In this document: positions 17,501 to 25,010 of the stretch, in pieces
Numbering within the stretch: the first letter of the stretch is position 1
Layout of the letters: each line of letters starts with the position of its first letter
Assembly (NCBI GenBank): GCA_018365995.1
Contig: JAGZIY010000002.1
Span: 124,001-188,000, forward strand
Length of the DNA: 64,000 nt
Direction: 5' to 3'
Source: Butyricicoccus pullicaecorum
Lineage (GTDB): Bacteria > Bacillota > Clostridia > Oscillospirales > Butyricicoccaceae
Program-made: the position numbers and the translations under genes
Notes under the pieces: generated by a model
What the model was told of the DNA's origin: nothing
Database searches by the model: none
The model's input: the letters and a program-made list of their open reading frames with translations, nothing else

Positions 17501-18073
17501 GGTGCAGGCAATGTACTTGGCCCTGAACAATCTGGACATATGATGAGTGTCGGTTATGACCTATACCTCAAGCTGCTGGAAGAAGCTGTGCTGGAAGAAA
17601 AGGGCGAAACTCCACCTCAGCGCGTCGAATGTGCGGCAGAATTTACACTGTCTGCCAATCTCCCCGCTGAATATGTCAGCGACCCGGGACAGCGTGTGGA
17701 CCTGTATCGCCGTATCGCCCTCATTCGCTCAGAAGAAGGACGCAGTGACCTGCTCGACGAACTGATTGACCGCTATGGAGAGCCGCCATCAGAAGCGATT
17801 GCATTGCTTGACATTGCACTAATTCGTGCACAGGCGAGCGAACAAGGATTGACCGAAATCAAACAGGAAAATGGTCGTCTGCTTCTGACCTTTGCACAGG
17901 CAGACTTCCGCCGTCTGTCGATTCTATGCGGCGATAAAGATTTTTCCGGCCGGTTGCTTCTCAATGCGGGCAGTACGCCATATCTGTCCCTTCGGCTCAA
18001 CGCTAACGAGACCCCACTTGCAATGGCGCAAATCCTCATACAAAAATATGCCGATACACAATCGGCATACTAA
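14600..18073 (+). CDS. mfd: Transcription-repair coupling factor Mfd
   Basis: 1157-residue ATP-driven translocase that removes stalled RNA polymerase at DNA lesions and recruits UvrA. The N-terminal third has UvrB-like domains. The RNA-polymerase-interacting CarD-like domain (LTPGDLVVHEHHGIGRYIGM) lies at about 485-545. The helicase core has Walker A LLCGDVGFGKTEVALRA (about 640), VIDEEQRFGVSHKE (about 743), LSATPIPRTL, and the TRG-like region IRGRVGRSSRRAFAYL. The last 150 residues form the C-terminal TRCF domain. Length is normal. ATG at 14600 follows ACAGGAG. The NUDIX gene begins nine bases after its stop, so the three genes to 18861 probably form one transcript. Confidence 0.98.
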   Translation: MQNITLSITNSSPYQALYKGLLSGETPALAVGLPPIAKAQLAAALRLETSRPICIITDEDTSALRLASDLQTFSELPVVHIPSRELSMAGMEGMSRQYEQARIEALSRLQTAPLITLSAAALVQKTLPPHTLAATSFTIHTGDLTPLTDLIQQLICAGYQRCAQVEGSGQFSVRGGILDVFPPCTQTPVRIEYWGDEIDSMARFDVGSQRRGDRIDTLVCLPCMETLPSCAHGGISGLCKALDQAVHARRKKHPDLIHNVERDTERLTETQALPSADKYLPLIYPDAATPLAYLPENTIFLIDDTPRLREAVRGYTLRLAGDLEALTERGELPQEPDAFALDFSALCKALSSRPLIRLDTFLNTAEELLPKTLVSFVVNQMNPFGSSFDIAAADIQSFLGQNRAVCVVCSSELRCKNMQEELAAHDIHAPVTDRLPALGHVHILEGSLSSGLEYPELGLILLSEGHSPARKKASRTKKSNRDRVKSYADLTPGDLVVHEHHGIGRYIGMERMKIDGAERDFVKIAFAGTDFLYIPATSLDLISKYIGGSDPEKVRLNKLGGTDWQRARTRAKAAAKELAAGLLQLYAERSRLKGYAFPPDDVWQREFEQSFPYEETEDQLRCIAEIKQDMQSDRPMDRLLCGDVGFGKTEVALRAVMKCILAGKQAAILVPTTVLARQHYLTAIQRFAGYPVKIDLISRHKTPSEQKKILEQLQNGIIDVIIGTHKLFNKKIQFHDLGLLVIDEEQRFGVSHKETLKEMSKQVDVLTLSATPIPRTLNMALSGIRDMSAIEEPPHDRWPVQTYVAEYNELVIHDAIRRELARGGQVYYLHNYVESIEQTALRLQKDFPDARIGIAHGKMHMRELSNVMNDMSDGALDILVCTTIIETGIDIPNANTLIIENADCMGLAQLHQIRGRVGRSSRRAFAYLTFRRGKVLSETSQKRLSAIREFAEFGSGFKIAMRDLEIRGAGNVLGPEQSGHMMSVGYDLYLKLLEEAVLEEKGETPPQRVECAAEFTLSANLPAEYVSDPGQRVDLYRRIALIRSEEGRSDLLDELIDRYGEPPSEAIALLDIALIRAQASEQGLTEIKQENGRLLLTFAQADFRRLSILCGDKDFSGRLLLNAGSTPYLSLRLNANETPLAMAQILIQKYADTQSAY

Positions 18074-18082
18074 GGAGATTCT

Positions 18083-18508
18083 ATGGATAAAACCTTTGGC
18101 ACAAAAGACCCCCAGCTCAATTACTTTGACCGCTCCGGCGCTTATCTTATTGAAATCAAAGAGGGTAAGCTTGCCTGTGTGCGCACCCCAAAAGGCTATT
18201 TTCTGCTGGGCGGCGGCATAGAAGCCGGTGAAAGTCACCTCGACTGCATTTATCGGGAATGTTTGGAAGAAGCAGGGCTTGCAGTTACCATAACTGCCCC
18301 CCTGTGTTCGGCAGACAGCTATTGTATACACCACCGTATCGGTCCCTTTCACCCCATCCAATATTATTATCGTGGTATCATTGGAAAGCAGGTACAAAAG
18401 CCGACCGAACCTGACCATACTTTTGTATGGCTCCCACTGGAAGAAATTGAAACCATGTATGTCCCCCAGCAAATCTGGGCGGTACAATATGCCATGAAAC
18501 AGGAGTGA
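18083..18508 (+). CDS. NUDIX hydrolase
   Basis: 141-residue pyrophosphohydrolase. The NUDIX box is complete: GGGIEAGESHLDCIYRECLE followed by EAGL, fitting GX5EX7REUXEEXGU. Substrate cannot be assigned. Likely candidates are damaged nucleotides or nucleoside diphosphate derivatives, which would suit its place directly behind mfd, but this is inference. RBS AAGGAG, start nine bases after mfd. Its stop TGA falls between the ribosome site and the start of the next gene. Confidence 0.9.
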   Translation: MDKTFGTKDPQLNYFDRSGAYLIEIKEGKLACVRTPKGYFLLGGGIEAGESHLDCIYRECLEEAGLAVTITAPLCSADSYCIHHRIGPFHPIQYYYRGIIGKQVQKPTEPDHTFVWLPLEEIETMYVPQQIWAVQYAMKQE

Positions 18509-18513
18509 TTTTT

Positions 18514-18861
18514 ATGTTATTTGTACACTATCCCAAGTGCTCTACATGTGTCAGAGCAAAAAACTGGCTGTCTGCGCACGGAAAAGAATTCGAATGTCGT
18601 GATATCAAGACCGAGAACCCGACTGCCGATGAGCTGCGTCTGTGGTATCAAAAAAGCGGTATGCCGCTCAAGAAGTTTTTCAATACCAGCGGCATGTTAT
18701 ATCGCGAAATGGGGCTCAAAGACAAGCTTCCGACAATGACCGAGGAAGAGCAGCTCGCGCTGCTCGCAAGTGACGGTATGTTGGTCAAGCGCCCTATTGT
18801 TGTCGATGGTGATACCATTCTTGTAGGATTTCGCGAAAAGGAATGGGAAACAGCCCTCTAA
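18514..18861 (+). CDS. Spx/ArsC-family thioredoxin-fold protein
   Basis: 115-residue arsenate-reductase-like protein (ArsC/Spx/MgsR/YffB group). The N-terminal CxxC, VHYPKCSTCVRAKNWL, is the usual redox motif. Later KKFFNTSGMLYREMGLK and LVKRPIVVDGDTILVGF (containing the cis-Pro region) are family hallmarks. Most likely a redox protein or an arsenate reductase-like enzyme of unknown substrate rather than the RNA-polymerase-binding Spx, because it lacks clear Spx-specific features that I could name. Start at 18514 after AGGAG; an earlier in-frame ATG (18505) overlaps that site and is rejected. Confidence 0.85.
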   Translation: MLFVHYPKCSTCVRAKNWLSAHGKEFECRDIKTENPTADELRLWYQKSGMPLKKFFNTSGMLYREMGLKDKLPTMTEEEQLALLASDGMLVKRPIVVDGDTILVGFREKEWETAL

Positions 18862-18864
18862 AAA

Positions 18865-18905
18865 GAAGAAGCGCGTCCACAAGCGGACACGCTTCTTTCT
18901 TTTTA
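18865..18905 (+). terminator. Terminator after the mfd-NUDIX-ArsC-like unit
   Basis: Long hairpin of AAGAAGCG and GTCC paired with GGAC and CGCTTCTT around a short loop, then TTCTTTTT. A-rich sequence on its other side may also stop transcripts from prsA. Confidence 0.85.
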
Positions 18906-18942
18906 TTTGTCGCTACATCAAACTGAAATCAAATGCAGATTT

Positions 18943-20115
18943 TTACTCTGTCGGCTGACCTTCTGTATCTGCCGCACCTTCTGCCTCCGGATCGCCCTGA
19001 CTTTCCGGCTTAGCATCTTCATCTTGCTTATCTGCATCTTGTGCTTCTGGCGCAACGATTTTCATGAGATTTTCGTAACTCGCCTCACCATACTCCGCTG
19101 TATGCTCAATTTTTGCAGATTCTACCAATGCTGTGATTTCATCATCAAAGGTTTTTCCCGTAAGCTGATGGATCAGCTGCTGCTGAATAGCTGGTGTCAT
19201 TTGCTCCTTTGTAAGCGGCTCACGCTTGATGATATGCCAACCGAAGCTGCTCTTGACCAGTTCACTAGAAGTTTGCCCGGGTTCTAACGCCTTTGCTCCA
19301 TCGTAGAACTCCTTAACCATATCGCCATCTGTAAATACATAGCCCTCTGGATACATCTCCATACCGGGATCCTCATTGTATTGCTGAACCAGTGTATCGA
19401 AATCCTCGCCAGCCTTTACCTTTTCCAGCGCCTCGTTTGCCTTACTCTCGGCAGCTGCCAGCGCATCACCAGTCAGCTCTTCTCCCAGTCCATCTACCGT
19501 CTGCACTAAAATATGCTTTGCACATAGGTAATTTTCATTGAAGGCATCTAAGATTGCCTGCTCCGTGGTTTTGGTACCATTTTCCCCATAATACGCGCGC
19601 TCAATTGCGCCCAAATATGCAGTCGTTGCAACGGTATTATCATAAATCTGCGGCGTATAATCAAAGCTTGCAAGCCAGTCGTTAAACATTTCCTTGCCGC
19701 CCATCTGCTCGATCTGTAATTGCTTATCTGCCTCTGCACGTTCTTTTTCCTCGCGTGTAAGTTTCAGATGCAGAGCATCAAACTCCCCTGTGATGGCACG
19801 CATATATGCAGCCTGCTGATCTGCCATATCAAACAGCTGTTCAACAAACGGAGTTCCCACCTGTGGATCGCTCCAGACAGAGTCGTCATATCCATAATAG
19901 CTCAGCATGTTTTCCATGTACATCTTGTTATACTTGAGATATGCACGAAACTCATCTGCATGTACATCGTCTCCATTGACAGTCATGACGACCGGCTCAG
20001 AGGATCGTACCGGCTTATACTTGATATTCGGAATCCCGTATGTCATTGTGATGCCTGCAACAATAGCTGAAGCAACCGCCATTGCCAGAATCCGCTTGCC
20101 AAACATCTTCATCAT
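18943..20115 (-). CDS. prsA: PrsA/SurA-like peptidyl-prolyl isomerase (foldase)
   Basis: Membrane-anchored parvulin-type foldase that helps exported proteins fold outside the membrane. About 390 residues: an N-terminal hydrophobic anchor (KRILAMAVASAIVAGITMTY) without a lipobox Cys, a SurA-N-like chaperone region, and a PpiC domain at about 200-310 (CAKHILVQTV, EDFDTLVQQYNEDPG, GWHIIKREPL). A very acidic Asp/Glu/Gln-rich tail ends the protein. Of four nearby in-frame ATGs, 20115 has the best spacing from AAGGGAG; the first, 20121, is only two bases from it. The large secreted SLH proteins in this window are plausible clients (inference). Confidence 0.88.
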   Translation of the reverse strand: MMKMFGKRILAMAVASAIVAGITMTYGIPNIKYKPVRSSEPVVMTVNGDDVHADEFRAYLKYNKMYMENMLSYYGYDDSVWSDPQVGTPFVEQLFDMADQQAAYMRAITGEFDALHLKLTREEKERAEADKQLQIEQMGGKEMFNDWLASFDYTPQIYDNTVATTAYLGAIERAYYGENGTKTTEQAILDAFNENYLCAKHILVQTVDGLGEELTGDALAAAESKANEALEKVKAGEDFDTLVQQYNEDPGMEMYPEGYVFTDGDMVKEFYDGAKALEPGQTSSELVKSSFGWHIIKREPLTKEQMTPAIQQQLIHQLTGKTFDDEITALVESAKIEHTAEYGEASYENLMKIVAPEAQDADKQDEDAKPESQGDPEAEGAADTEGQPTE

Positions 20116-20169
20116 TCCCATAACTCCCTTGTATCATTTGTCGCACAGTTCGTGCGCCGAGTTCTTTTT

Positions 20170-20198
20170 ATTATAGCATCATTGTATGCAAAATACAA
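20170..20198 (-). promoter_or_regulatory. Sigma-A promoter for prsA
   Basis: Minus strand -35 TTGTAT (20193-20198), 17-base spacer, perfect -10 TATAAT (20170-20175) with an upstream TG. The rest of the roughly 300-base gap to 20421 is AT-rich with no supported gene. Confidence 0.75.
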
Positions 20199-20421
20199 TA
20201 ACGTACACAAAAACATCACAAACCTGATTGTAGGTGTACAATATTTGTTCTTCTGACTCCCATTTTGTCTAACCTTTTCAAATCTTTCTTTAAGTTGCTT
20301 CTGCACATTTTTATACGGTTTCCAGCAGTTTTTTTATTTTTCCCTTTTATTTCTCTTTGGTTTAGGTGATTATTCTTATGTAGTATTTCAAATAAACGAT
20401 ATACGGAAAGGACATTATTGC

Positions 20422-20760
20422 CTATCTCATTGTATCGTCAAAAATATGTAAGTCCAAGTCATACAATGCCCTATATTCTGCCACATAATCATCTTCTTGG
20501 TCGTAAATTCTGATAGATACCGAAATATAATCTAATGGTGGTTCATAGGAATACGATCGACTAAAAGAGATTCCTTCATTTTCAAATTTATAATCATTTA
20601 AAACTGTGCTTATATTGGTGTTATATTGCTCCTCAAATTCTTTCGGGCTATCACACCACAAATTTTCCAACCATTTTATCAGATATTTTTTAGTGAAAGC
20701 AAAAAGGTTATTTTGTTGTTCAAATACATTGACCTCTAAATAATTAATAGGTAATTTCAT
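20422..20760 (-). CDS. Hypothetical protein, AT-rich orphan
   Basis: 112 residues, no family recognised. It is acidic and aromatic-rich (for example YSYEPPLDYISVSIRIYDQ) and looks like a small soluble alpha/beta protein. No signal peptide or membrane helix is seen. RBS GGAGGG lies nine bases before the ATG. Base composition is clearly more AT-rich than the neighbours (many AAA, AAT, TTT and ATA codons), which suggests acquisition by transfer. It sits 57 bases after the short-chain dehydrogenase and could be read through from it. Size and composition resemble immunity or antitoxin-like proteins, but no toxin gene is adjacent, so this is speculation. Confidence 0.65.
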   Translation of the reverse strand: MKLPINYLEVNVFEQQNNLFAFTKKYLIKWLENLWCDSPKEFEEQYNTNISTVLNDYKFENEGISFSRSYSYEPPLDYISVSIRIYDQEDDYVAEYRALYDLDLHIFDDTMR

Positions 20761-20817
20761 CTATACAAACCCTCCGCAAGTAATTCAAACACCCATTATT
20801 TACCCCTAAATTCCTTG

Positions 20818-21570
20818 CTATTTCAGCTTTCTATGCTGTACCCGATAAGTTACTCTTGGCAGTATACATTCTGGAACAAAGCGTCTTGCTGCCATGGCAG
20901 CCTTCATGCCAGCGCCCGGAACAATGGTCTGTTTTTTGTGCAGCAAGCCGCGCACCGCAATACGTGCACATCGCTTTGCGTCCATGCCCGGCACAGAAAA
21001 GCGTACATTGGCAACCTCATTAAACTCTGTTTTGACAGGTCCCGGGCAAAGGGCAGATACCACCACCGCACTTCCTTCATGGCGCAGCTCCTCGCGAATT
21101 GCCTGTGTTAGACGCAGCACATAATTCTTTGTCGCATAATAGGTCGCCATCAGAGGGCCTGCCATAAACCCCGCCGAAGATGCCACATTTAAGATATATC
21201 CACGGTTACGCATACGAAAATCATGCAAAAACAGCTTTGTCAGTATGTGTACGGCAACAATATTGAGCCGAACCATTTCCAAATCGCGCTCTAAATCGGT
21301 TGTGGCAAAGGGTCCGCAAACTCCAAATCCCGCATTATTGATTACAATTTCCAAATCCTCACTGCGCGCACGGCAATACAGCATACGGCACTGCTCCTCG
21401 CTGGACAAATCGAACTCCAAGATTCGGCACTTCACTGTCAACTCTCTTGCCAGTGCTTCCAATCGCTCTCGACGTCTGGCAACCAAAATGAGTTCATATC
21501 CACGGGCTGCCAGTTCCCTTGCTATTTCCATTCCAATGCCTGATGATGCACCTGTAATCAGTGCTTTCAT
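20818..21570 (-). CDS. Short-chain dehydrogenase/reductase (SDR)
   Basis: 250-residue classical SDR. The Rossmann motif TGASSGIGMEIARELA is near the N-terminus, NNAGFG follows at about 90, and the active-site Ser and YYATK (YxxxK) are present. PGPVKTEF follows the catalytic segment. It belongs to the DltE/YqjQ-like group of ketoreductases of unknown substrate. The frame is open 32 codons further upstream, but ATG 21570 has a strong GGAGGA site. That ATG overlaps the stop of the small Cys-rich membrane gene (ATGA), indicating translational coupling. Confidence 0.9.
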   Translation of the reverse strand: MKALITGASSGIGMEIARELAARGYELILVARRRERLEALARELTVKCRILEFDLSSEEQCRMLYCRARSEDLEIVINNAGFGVCGPFATTDLERDLEMVRLNIVAVHILTKLFLHDFRMRNRGYILNVASSAGFMAGPLMATYYATKNYVLRLTQAIREELRHEGSAVVVSALCPGPVKTEFNEVANVRFSVPGMDAKRCARIAVRGLLHKKQTIVPGAGMKAAMAARRFVPECILPRVTYRVQHRKLK

Positions 21571-21731
21571 TTTTCTTCCTCCTGTCTTTTCTGTGCGGAG
21601 CACGCCTTGCTGCATCCATGACAGCAGCCTGTTCCTTCCCGTTTTTGAATACGAATCACACGCCATGCAAACAATACCAGTGCGGCAATAACACCCAATA
21701 CCATATAATCTATCACGGAATAGGCCCTCAT
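21567..21731 (-). CDS. FeoB-associated Cys-rich membrane protein-like
   Basis: 54 residues. An N-terminal hydrophobic helix (IDYMVLGVIAALVLFAW) is followed by a basic stretch and the Cys/His cluster CCHGCSKAC, then a charged tail. This is the plan of the small FeoB-associated Cys-rich membrane proteins (PF12669), which accompany ferrous iron transporters. No feoA or feoB is in the window. Support comes from a well-formed promoter immediately upstream (21749-21777) and from the ATGA overlap with the next gene. The ribosome site is weak (GAAGAA or GGAAG). Family assignment rests on pattern and could be wrong. Confidence 0.7.
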   Translation of the reverse strand: MRAYSVIDYMVLGVIAALVLFAWRVIRIQKREGTGCCHGCSKACSAQKRQEEEK

Positions 21732-21748
21732 TTCTTCAGATTTCTTCC

Positions 21749-21777
21749 ATCATAGCGCATTTTATGGAAATGGTCAA
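21749..21777 (-). promoter_or_regulatory. Sigma-A promoter for the small membrane gene and SDR
   Basis: Minus strand -35 TTGACC (21772-21777), 17-base spacer, -10 TATGAT (21749-21754). Transcription would begin about ten bases before the ATG at 21731. Confidence 0.75.
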
Positions 21778-21860
21778 TCATTCTTTTCCCGCTTTAGAGC
21801 CTATTACGGAAATATACGGTCTATGGCATGTTACGCTTCACATAAAATGTATTTTGTCCC

Positions 21861-21909
21861 CCGAAAATACTGTATTTCGGCTTGAAAATACAATGTGCTG
21901 TGATAGAAT
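21861..21909 (+). promoter_or_regulatory. Promoter of rnr with upstream inverted repeat
   Basis: -35 TTGAAA (21882-21887), 16-base spacer, -10 TAGAAT (21904-21909). An imperfect dyad (CCGAAAATA and TATTTCGG within 21861-21880) abuts the -35 and could be an operator or the foot of a hairpin. Confidence 0.55.
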
Positions 21910-21943
21910 AAAATTATAACCAGAGGAGAAGGAGGGCTTTTTT

Positions 21944-24055
21944 ATGAATGAACTAGATACAAGGCTCTATACACTACTCGAACGTCCAGCCCGTGCAGAG
22001 GAACTCAAAAAATATCTGCCGGCTTACTCTAAGCAGCAAATTCGAGAGTCACTCGACCGCTTGTCTGCAGACGGAAAAATCTTAAAAAATAAAAAAAATC
22101 GCTATGCTCATGCAGAACACTATGGCTGTCTCACAGGTATCTTCCATGCAACCGACCGTGGATTTGGCTTTGTTACCCCCGAGACTTGCGACGCGTCTGA
22201 GGATATATTTATCCCGCCCTATGCAACCGGAAAAGCATGGCAGGGTGACCGCGTACTCATTCGCCTCATCGACTCCGGACGCGGACACAAGCGTGAAGGA
22301 GAGATCCTGCGTATCCTGACCTTATGCCAAGATGAAATTATCGGCACGGTGATGAAGCGAGGGAAAAGTGTATTGGTGCACCCCTTATCCAAAAAATATC
22401 CTGAAATCATCATTCCTAAAAACCGTGTTTTGGACGCACAGCCCGGAGACCGTGTTGCCGTCAAGGTAATGCTGCGCAGCGATGGCCGTCTTACTGCACA
22501 GGGTGCAATTGTGAAAGTCTTTGGCAAGAATGGTACGATGGATGCCTCCATTGCCTCTATTCTGCATGAAAACGGCATCGTGGTTCCCTTCCCTGATGAA
22601 GTCCTCAAGCAGGCAGAAGCCTGTGGAGATACCGTTGACCCCGCAGAAGCAGCGCTTCGTATGGATTTGCGGGACGAGTTGATTTTCACCATCGACGGCG
22701 ATGATGCACGCGACTTTGACGATGCGGTTTCTCTAAAGCCGCTTGACAATGGACATCTGCTACTTGGTGTACACATTGCAGATGTATCGCATTATGTAAC
22801 CTCCGGTTCCCCACTTGATGACGAAGCCTATCGCCGTGGCACTTCAGTCTATTACCCCGGTCACGTTGTTCCCATGCTTCCAGTTGCATTATCCAACGGT
22901 ATCTGCTCCCTGAATCCGGACGTTGACCGTCTTGCCTTTTCTGCTCTTATGGAATTCGACCAGAACGGACGCTGCCATGGTTCCCGATTCTGCAAAACCG
23001 TGATTCGCTCATGTGCACGTATGACCTACCAAAAAATGAATGAAATTTTTGATGGAAACCAATCCCTCCGTCAAGAATATGCCTTCCTGACGGAAACCGC
23101 TGACCGTATGCACGCACTTTCTCTTGTCATGCGCAAGCGGCGCATGGAGCGCGGTGCACTTGATCTCGATCTGCCAGAAGCGGAAATCCTGACCGATGAA
23201 TCCGGCGAACCCGTTTCTGTCACCTTCCGCTCCCGCGGCGATGCCGAAAAAATGATCGAGGAATTTATGCTGGCGGCGAATGAAGCAGTTGCTACCTTTA
23301 TGGAAAAGCGCAGCAATCCCACAGTTTACCGCGTGCATGAAAATCCAGATCCCGAAAAGCTGCGCACTTTTGCCATGTTTGCGCGTCCGTTCGGCTACAA
23401 GGTCGATTCCTCAAAACCGAGCGATACGGCACAGCTGCAAGCCGTTCTAGACGGTGCAAAGAACGATCCCAGACAACGCGCTCTGCCCACACTTCTTTTA
23501 CGTGCACTGGCACGGGCCCGTTATGACCCTGAATGTCTCGGGCACTACGGACTACAAGCCAAGGAATATCTGCACTTTACGTCCCCTATCCGGCGCTATC
23601 CTGACCTTGTAGCACATCGTATGTTGTTTAAGGCGATTTCGGGACAGCAATATACCAAAGCGGACACGGTTTTCTGTGAAGAAGCCGCAGCGCAGTCCAC
23701 CTCCCGCGAGTTTGCAGCGGATACCGCAGAACGCGATATTGATAAGCTCTATCTTGCCGCTTATATGGAGCAGTTCATTGGGCAGGACTTTGATGCAGAA
23801 ATATCCGGTGTTGCTGCATTCGGCGTATTTGTGACCCTACAAAATGCAGTAGAAGGAATTATCCGCTTGGAGGATCTGCCCGGTGATGACTATGCGTTTG
23901 ATGATCAGAAAATGATGCTCATCGGACGCCGCTCTCATATGCGCTACACCATCGGCACCCCTATGCGTGTACGCCTGACTGCCGCCTCTCGCGTCACTGG
24001 TCTTATTGACTTTATTCCCACCCCCGAAAGGAACGAATCTCCATGCCCGGACTAA
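21944..24055 (+). CDS. rnr: Ribonuclease R
   Basis: Processive 3'-5' exoribonuclease able to degrade structured RNA. 703 residues: an N-terminal winged-helix-like region (about 1-60), cold-shock domains, the RNB catalytic domain from about 235 with FTIDGDDARDFDDAVSL (metal-binding Asp residues), HYGLQAKEYLHFTSPIRRYP, and an S1 domain at about 615-695. It lacks the long Lys-rich tail of some homologues. RBS GGAGAAGGAGG. Often found with smpB and ssrA, but neither is seen here. The downstream patatin-like gene starts 13 bases before its stop, in another frame. Confidence 0.96.
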   Translation: MNELDTRLYTLLERPARAEELKKYLPAYSKQQIRESLDRLSADGKILKNKKNRYAHAEHYGCLTGIFHATDRGFGFVTPETCDASEDIFIPPYATGKAWQGDRVLIRLIDSGRGHKREGEILRILTLCQDEIIGTVMKRGKSVLVHPLSKKYPEIIIPKNRVLDAQPGDRVAVKVMLRSDGRLTAQGAIVKVFGKNGTMDASIASILHENGIVVPFPDEVLKQAEACGDTVDPAEAALRMDLRDELIFTIDGDDARDFDDAVSLKPLDNGHLLLGVHIADVSHYVTSGSPLDDEAYRRGTSVYYPGHVVPMLPVALSNGICSLNPDVDRLAFSALMEFDQNGRCHGSRFCKTVIRSCARMTYQKMNEIFDGNQSLRQEYAFLTETADRMHALSLVMRKRRMERGALDLDLPEAEILTDESGEPVSVTFRSRGDAEKMIEEFMLAANEAVATFMEKRSNPTVYRVHENPDPEKLRTFAMFARPFGYKVDSSKPSDTAQLQAVLDGAKNDPRQRALPTLLLRALARARYDPECLGHYGLQAKEYLHFTSPIRRYPDLVAHRMLFKAISGQQYTKADTVFCEEAAAQSTSREFAADTAERDIDKLYLAAYMEQFIGQDFDAEISGVAAFGVFVTLQNAVEGIIRLEDLPGDDYAFDDQKMMLIGRRSHMRYTIGTPMRVRLTAASRVTGLIDFIPTPERNESPCPD

Positions 24056-24885
24056 TCTTAGAGGGCGGAACCTTCCGCCCAATCTTCTCCAGCGGTATTA
24101 TGGACGCACTGCTTGCACATGACATTATGTTTGACTATGTAATTGGTGTGTCCGCTGGCATTACCAATGGTTTTTCCTATTTGTCTCGTCAAACAGGAAG
24201 AAATTTAGATGTACTATGTCAATACCGCAACGACAAGCGATATCTGTCTGCCAAAAATTATATCAAGCAAGGTTCTGTTTTTGGAATTGATTTTGTATTC
24301 GACACCATTCCCAACGAGCTGCTGCCGTTTGACTGGGATACTTTTCACTCCTATACCGGCAAAATTCTTGTTGGTGTCACCAATGCAGAAACCGGCTGCT
24401 GTGAATATCTGGATGGACATTTACTGGACTCCAAGTGCACCATGCTGCGCGCAACCTGTGCCATTCCGCTCTATTTCCCTCCTGTCCGGATTGAAAACAA
24501 AACCTATTATGATGGTGGTATTTCCGATTCTATTCCCATACGAAAGGCACTGCAAGATGGAAATGAAAAAAATCTCATTATCCTAACACAGCCCTCCGGA
24601 TACCGCAAAAAAACGACACGCGCAAACCGAGCAGCAGCTGCCGTTCTACGCCAACACTATCCTAAGATGGCTGAGACAATTTTACAGCGTCCCAAAAGAT
24701 ATAATGAAACGGTCTGCTTGTGTGAGCAGCTTGTCAAGCATCACTCTCAAAATACGGTGCTGCTTCGCCCGAAAAATCCCATACATTCCTTCGAACGGGA
24801 TATCCAAAAACTGACTGCCGCCTATCAGGAGGGCTATCAGCTGGCAGAAAGCCGTATGGATGAAATCAAAGCGCTTTTTGCATAG
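24043..24885 (+). CDS. Patatin-like phospholipase
   Basis: 280-residue patatin-family serine hydrolase with the Ser-Asp dyad. The oxyanion motif is GGTFRPIFSSG (residues about 8-18), the nucleophile elbow is GVSAG (about 35), and the Asp is in YYDGGISDSIP. This is the bacterial YjjU-like subgroup, presumed to cleave acyl esters of lipids. No signal peptide, so it is probably cytoplasmic. It overlaps the end of rnr by 13 bases, with a ribosome site (GAAAGGAA) inside rnr, so translation is likely coupled. A strong terminator follows. Confidence 0.9.
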   Translation: MPGLILEGGTFRPIFSSGIMDALLAHDIMFDYVIGVSAGITNGFSYLSRQTGRNLDVLCQYRNDKRYLSAKNYIKQGSVFGIDFVFDTIPNELLPFDWDTFHSYTGKILVGVTNAETGCCEYLDGHLLDSKCTMLRATCAIPLYFPPVRIENKTYYDGGISDSIPIRKALQDGNEKNLIILTQPSGYRKKTTRANRAAAAVLRQHYPKMAETILQRPKRYNETVCLCEQLVKHHSQNTVLLRPKNPIHSFERDIQKLTAAYQEGYQLAESRMDEIKALFA

Positions 24886-24895
24886 TGCATTGCAA

Positions 24896-24935
24896 AAACA
24901 GCCATCTCAATACATGAGATGGCTGTTTCGTTTAT
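24896..24935 (+). terminator. Terminator after the patatin-like gene
   Basis: Perfect 14-base stem AAACAGCCATCTCA (24896-24909) and TGAGATGGCTGTTT (24915-24928), five-base loop, T-rich tail. A-residues before it may make it work in both directions. Confidence 0.92.
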
Positions 24936-24950
24936 TCTATGTAAAAATCA

Positions 24951-24977
24951 CCTGCCAGCAACGGCAGGCAATTTTTT
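24951..24977. terminator. Second hairpin terminator, probably bidirectional
   Basis: Stem CCTGCC (24951-24956) with GGCAGG (24963-24968), T-run on the plus side and AAAAA on the other. It lies between convergent genes and may also stop the minus-strand transcript ending at 25011. Confidence 0.65.
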
Positions 24978-25010
24978 ATATGCTCTCTAAAATCCAGCTT
25001 GGCTTTCCGC

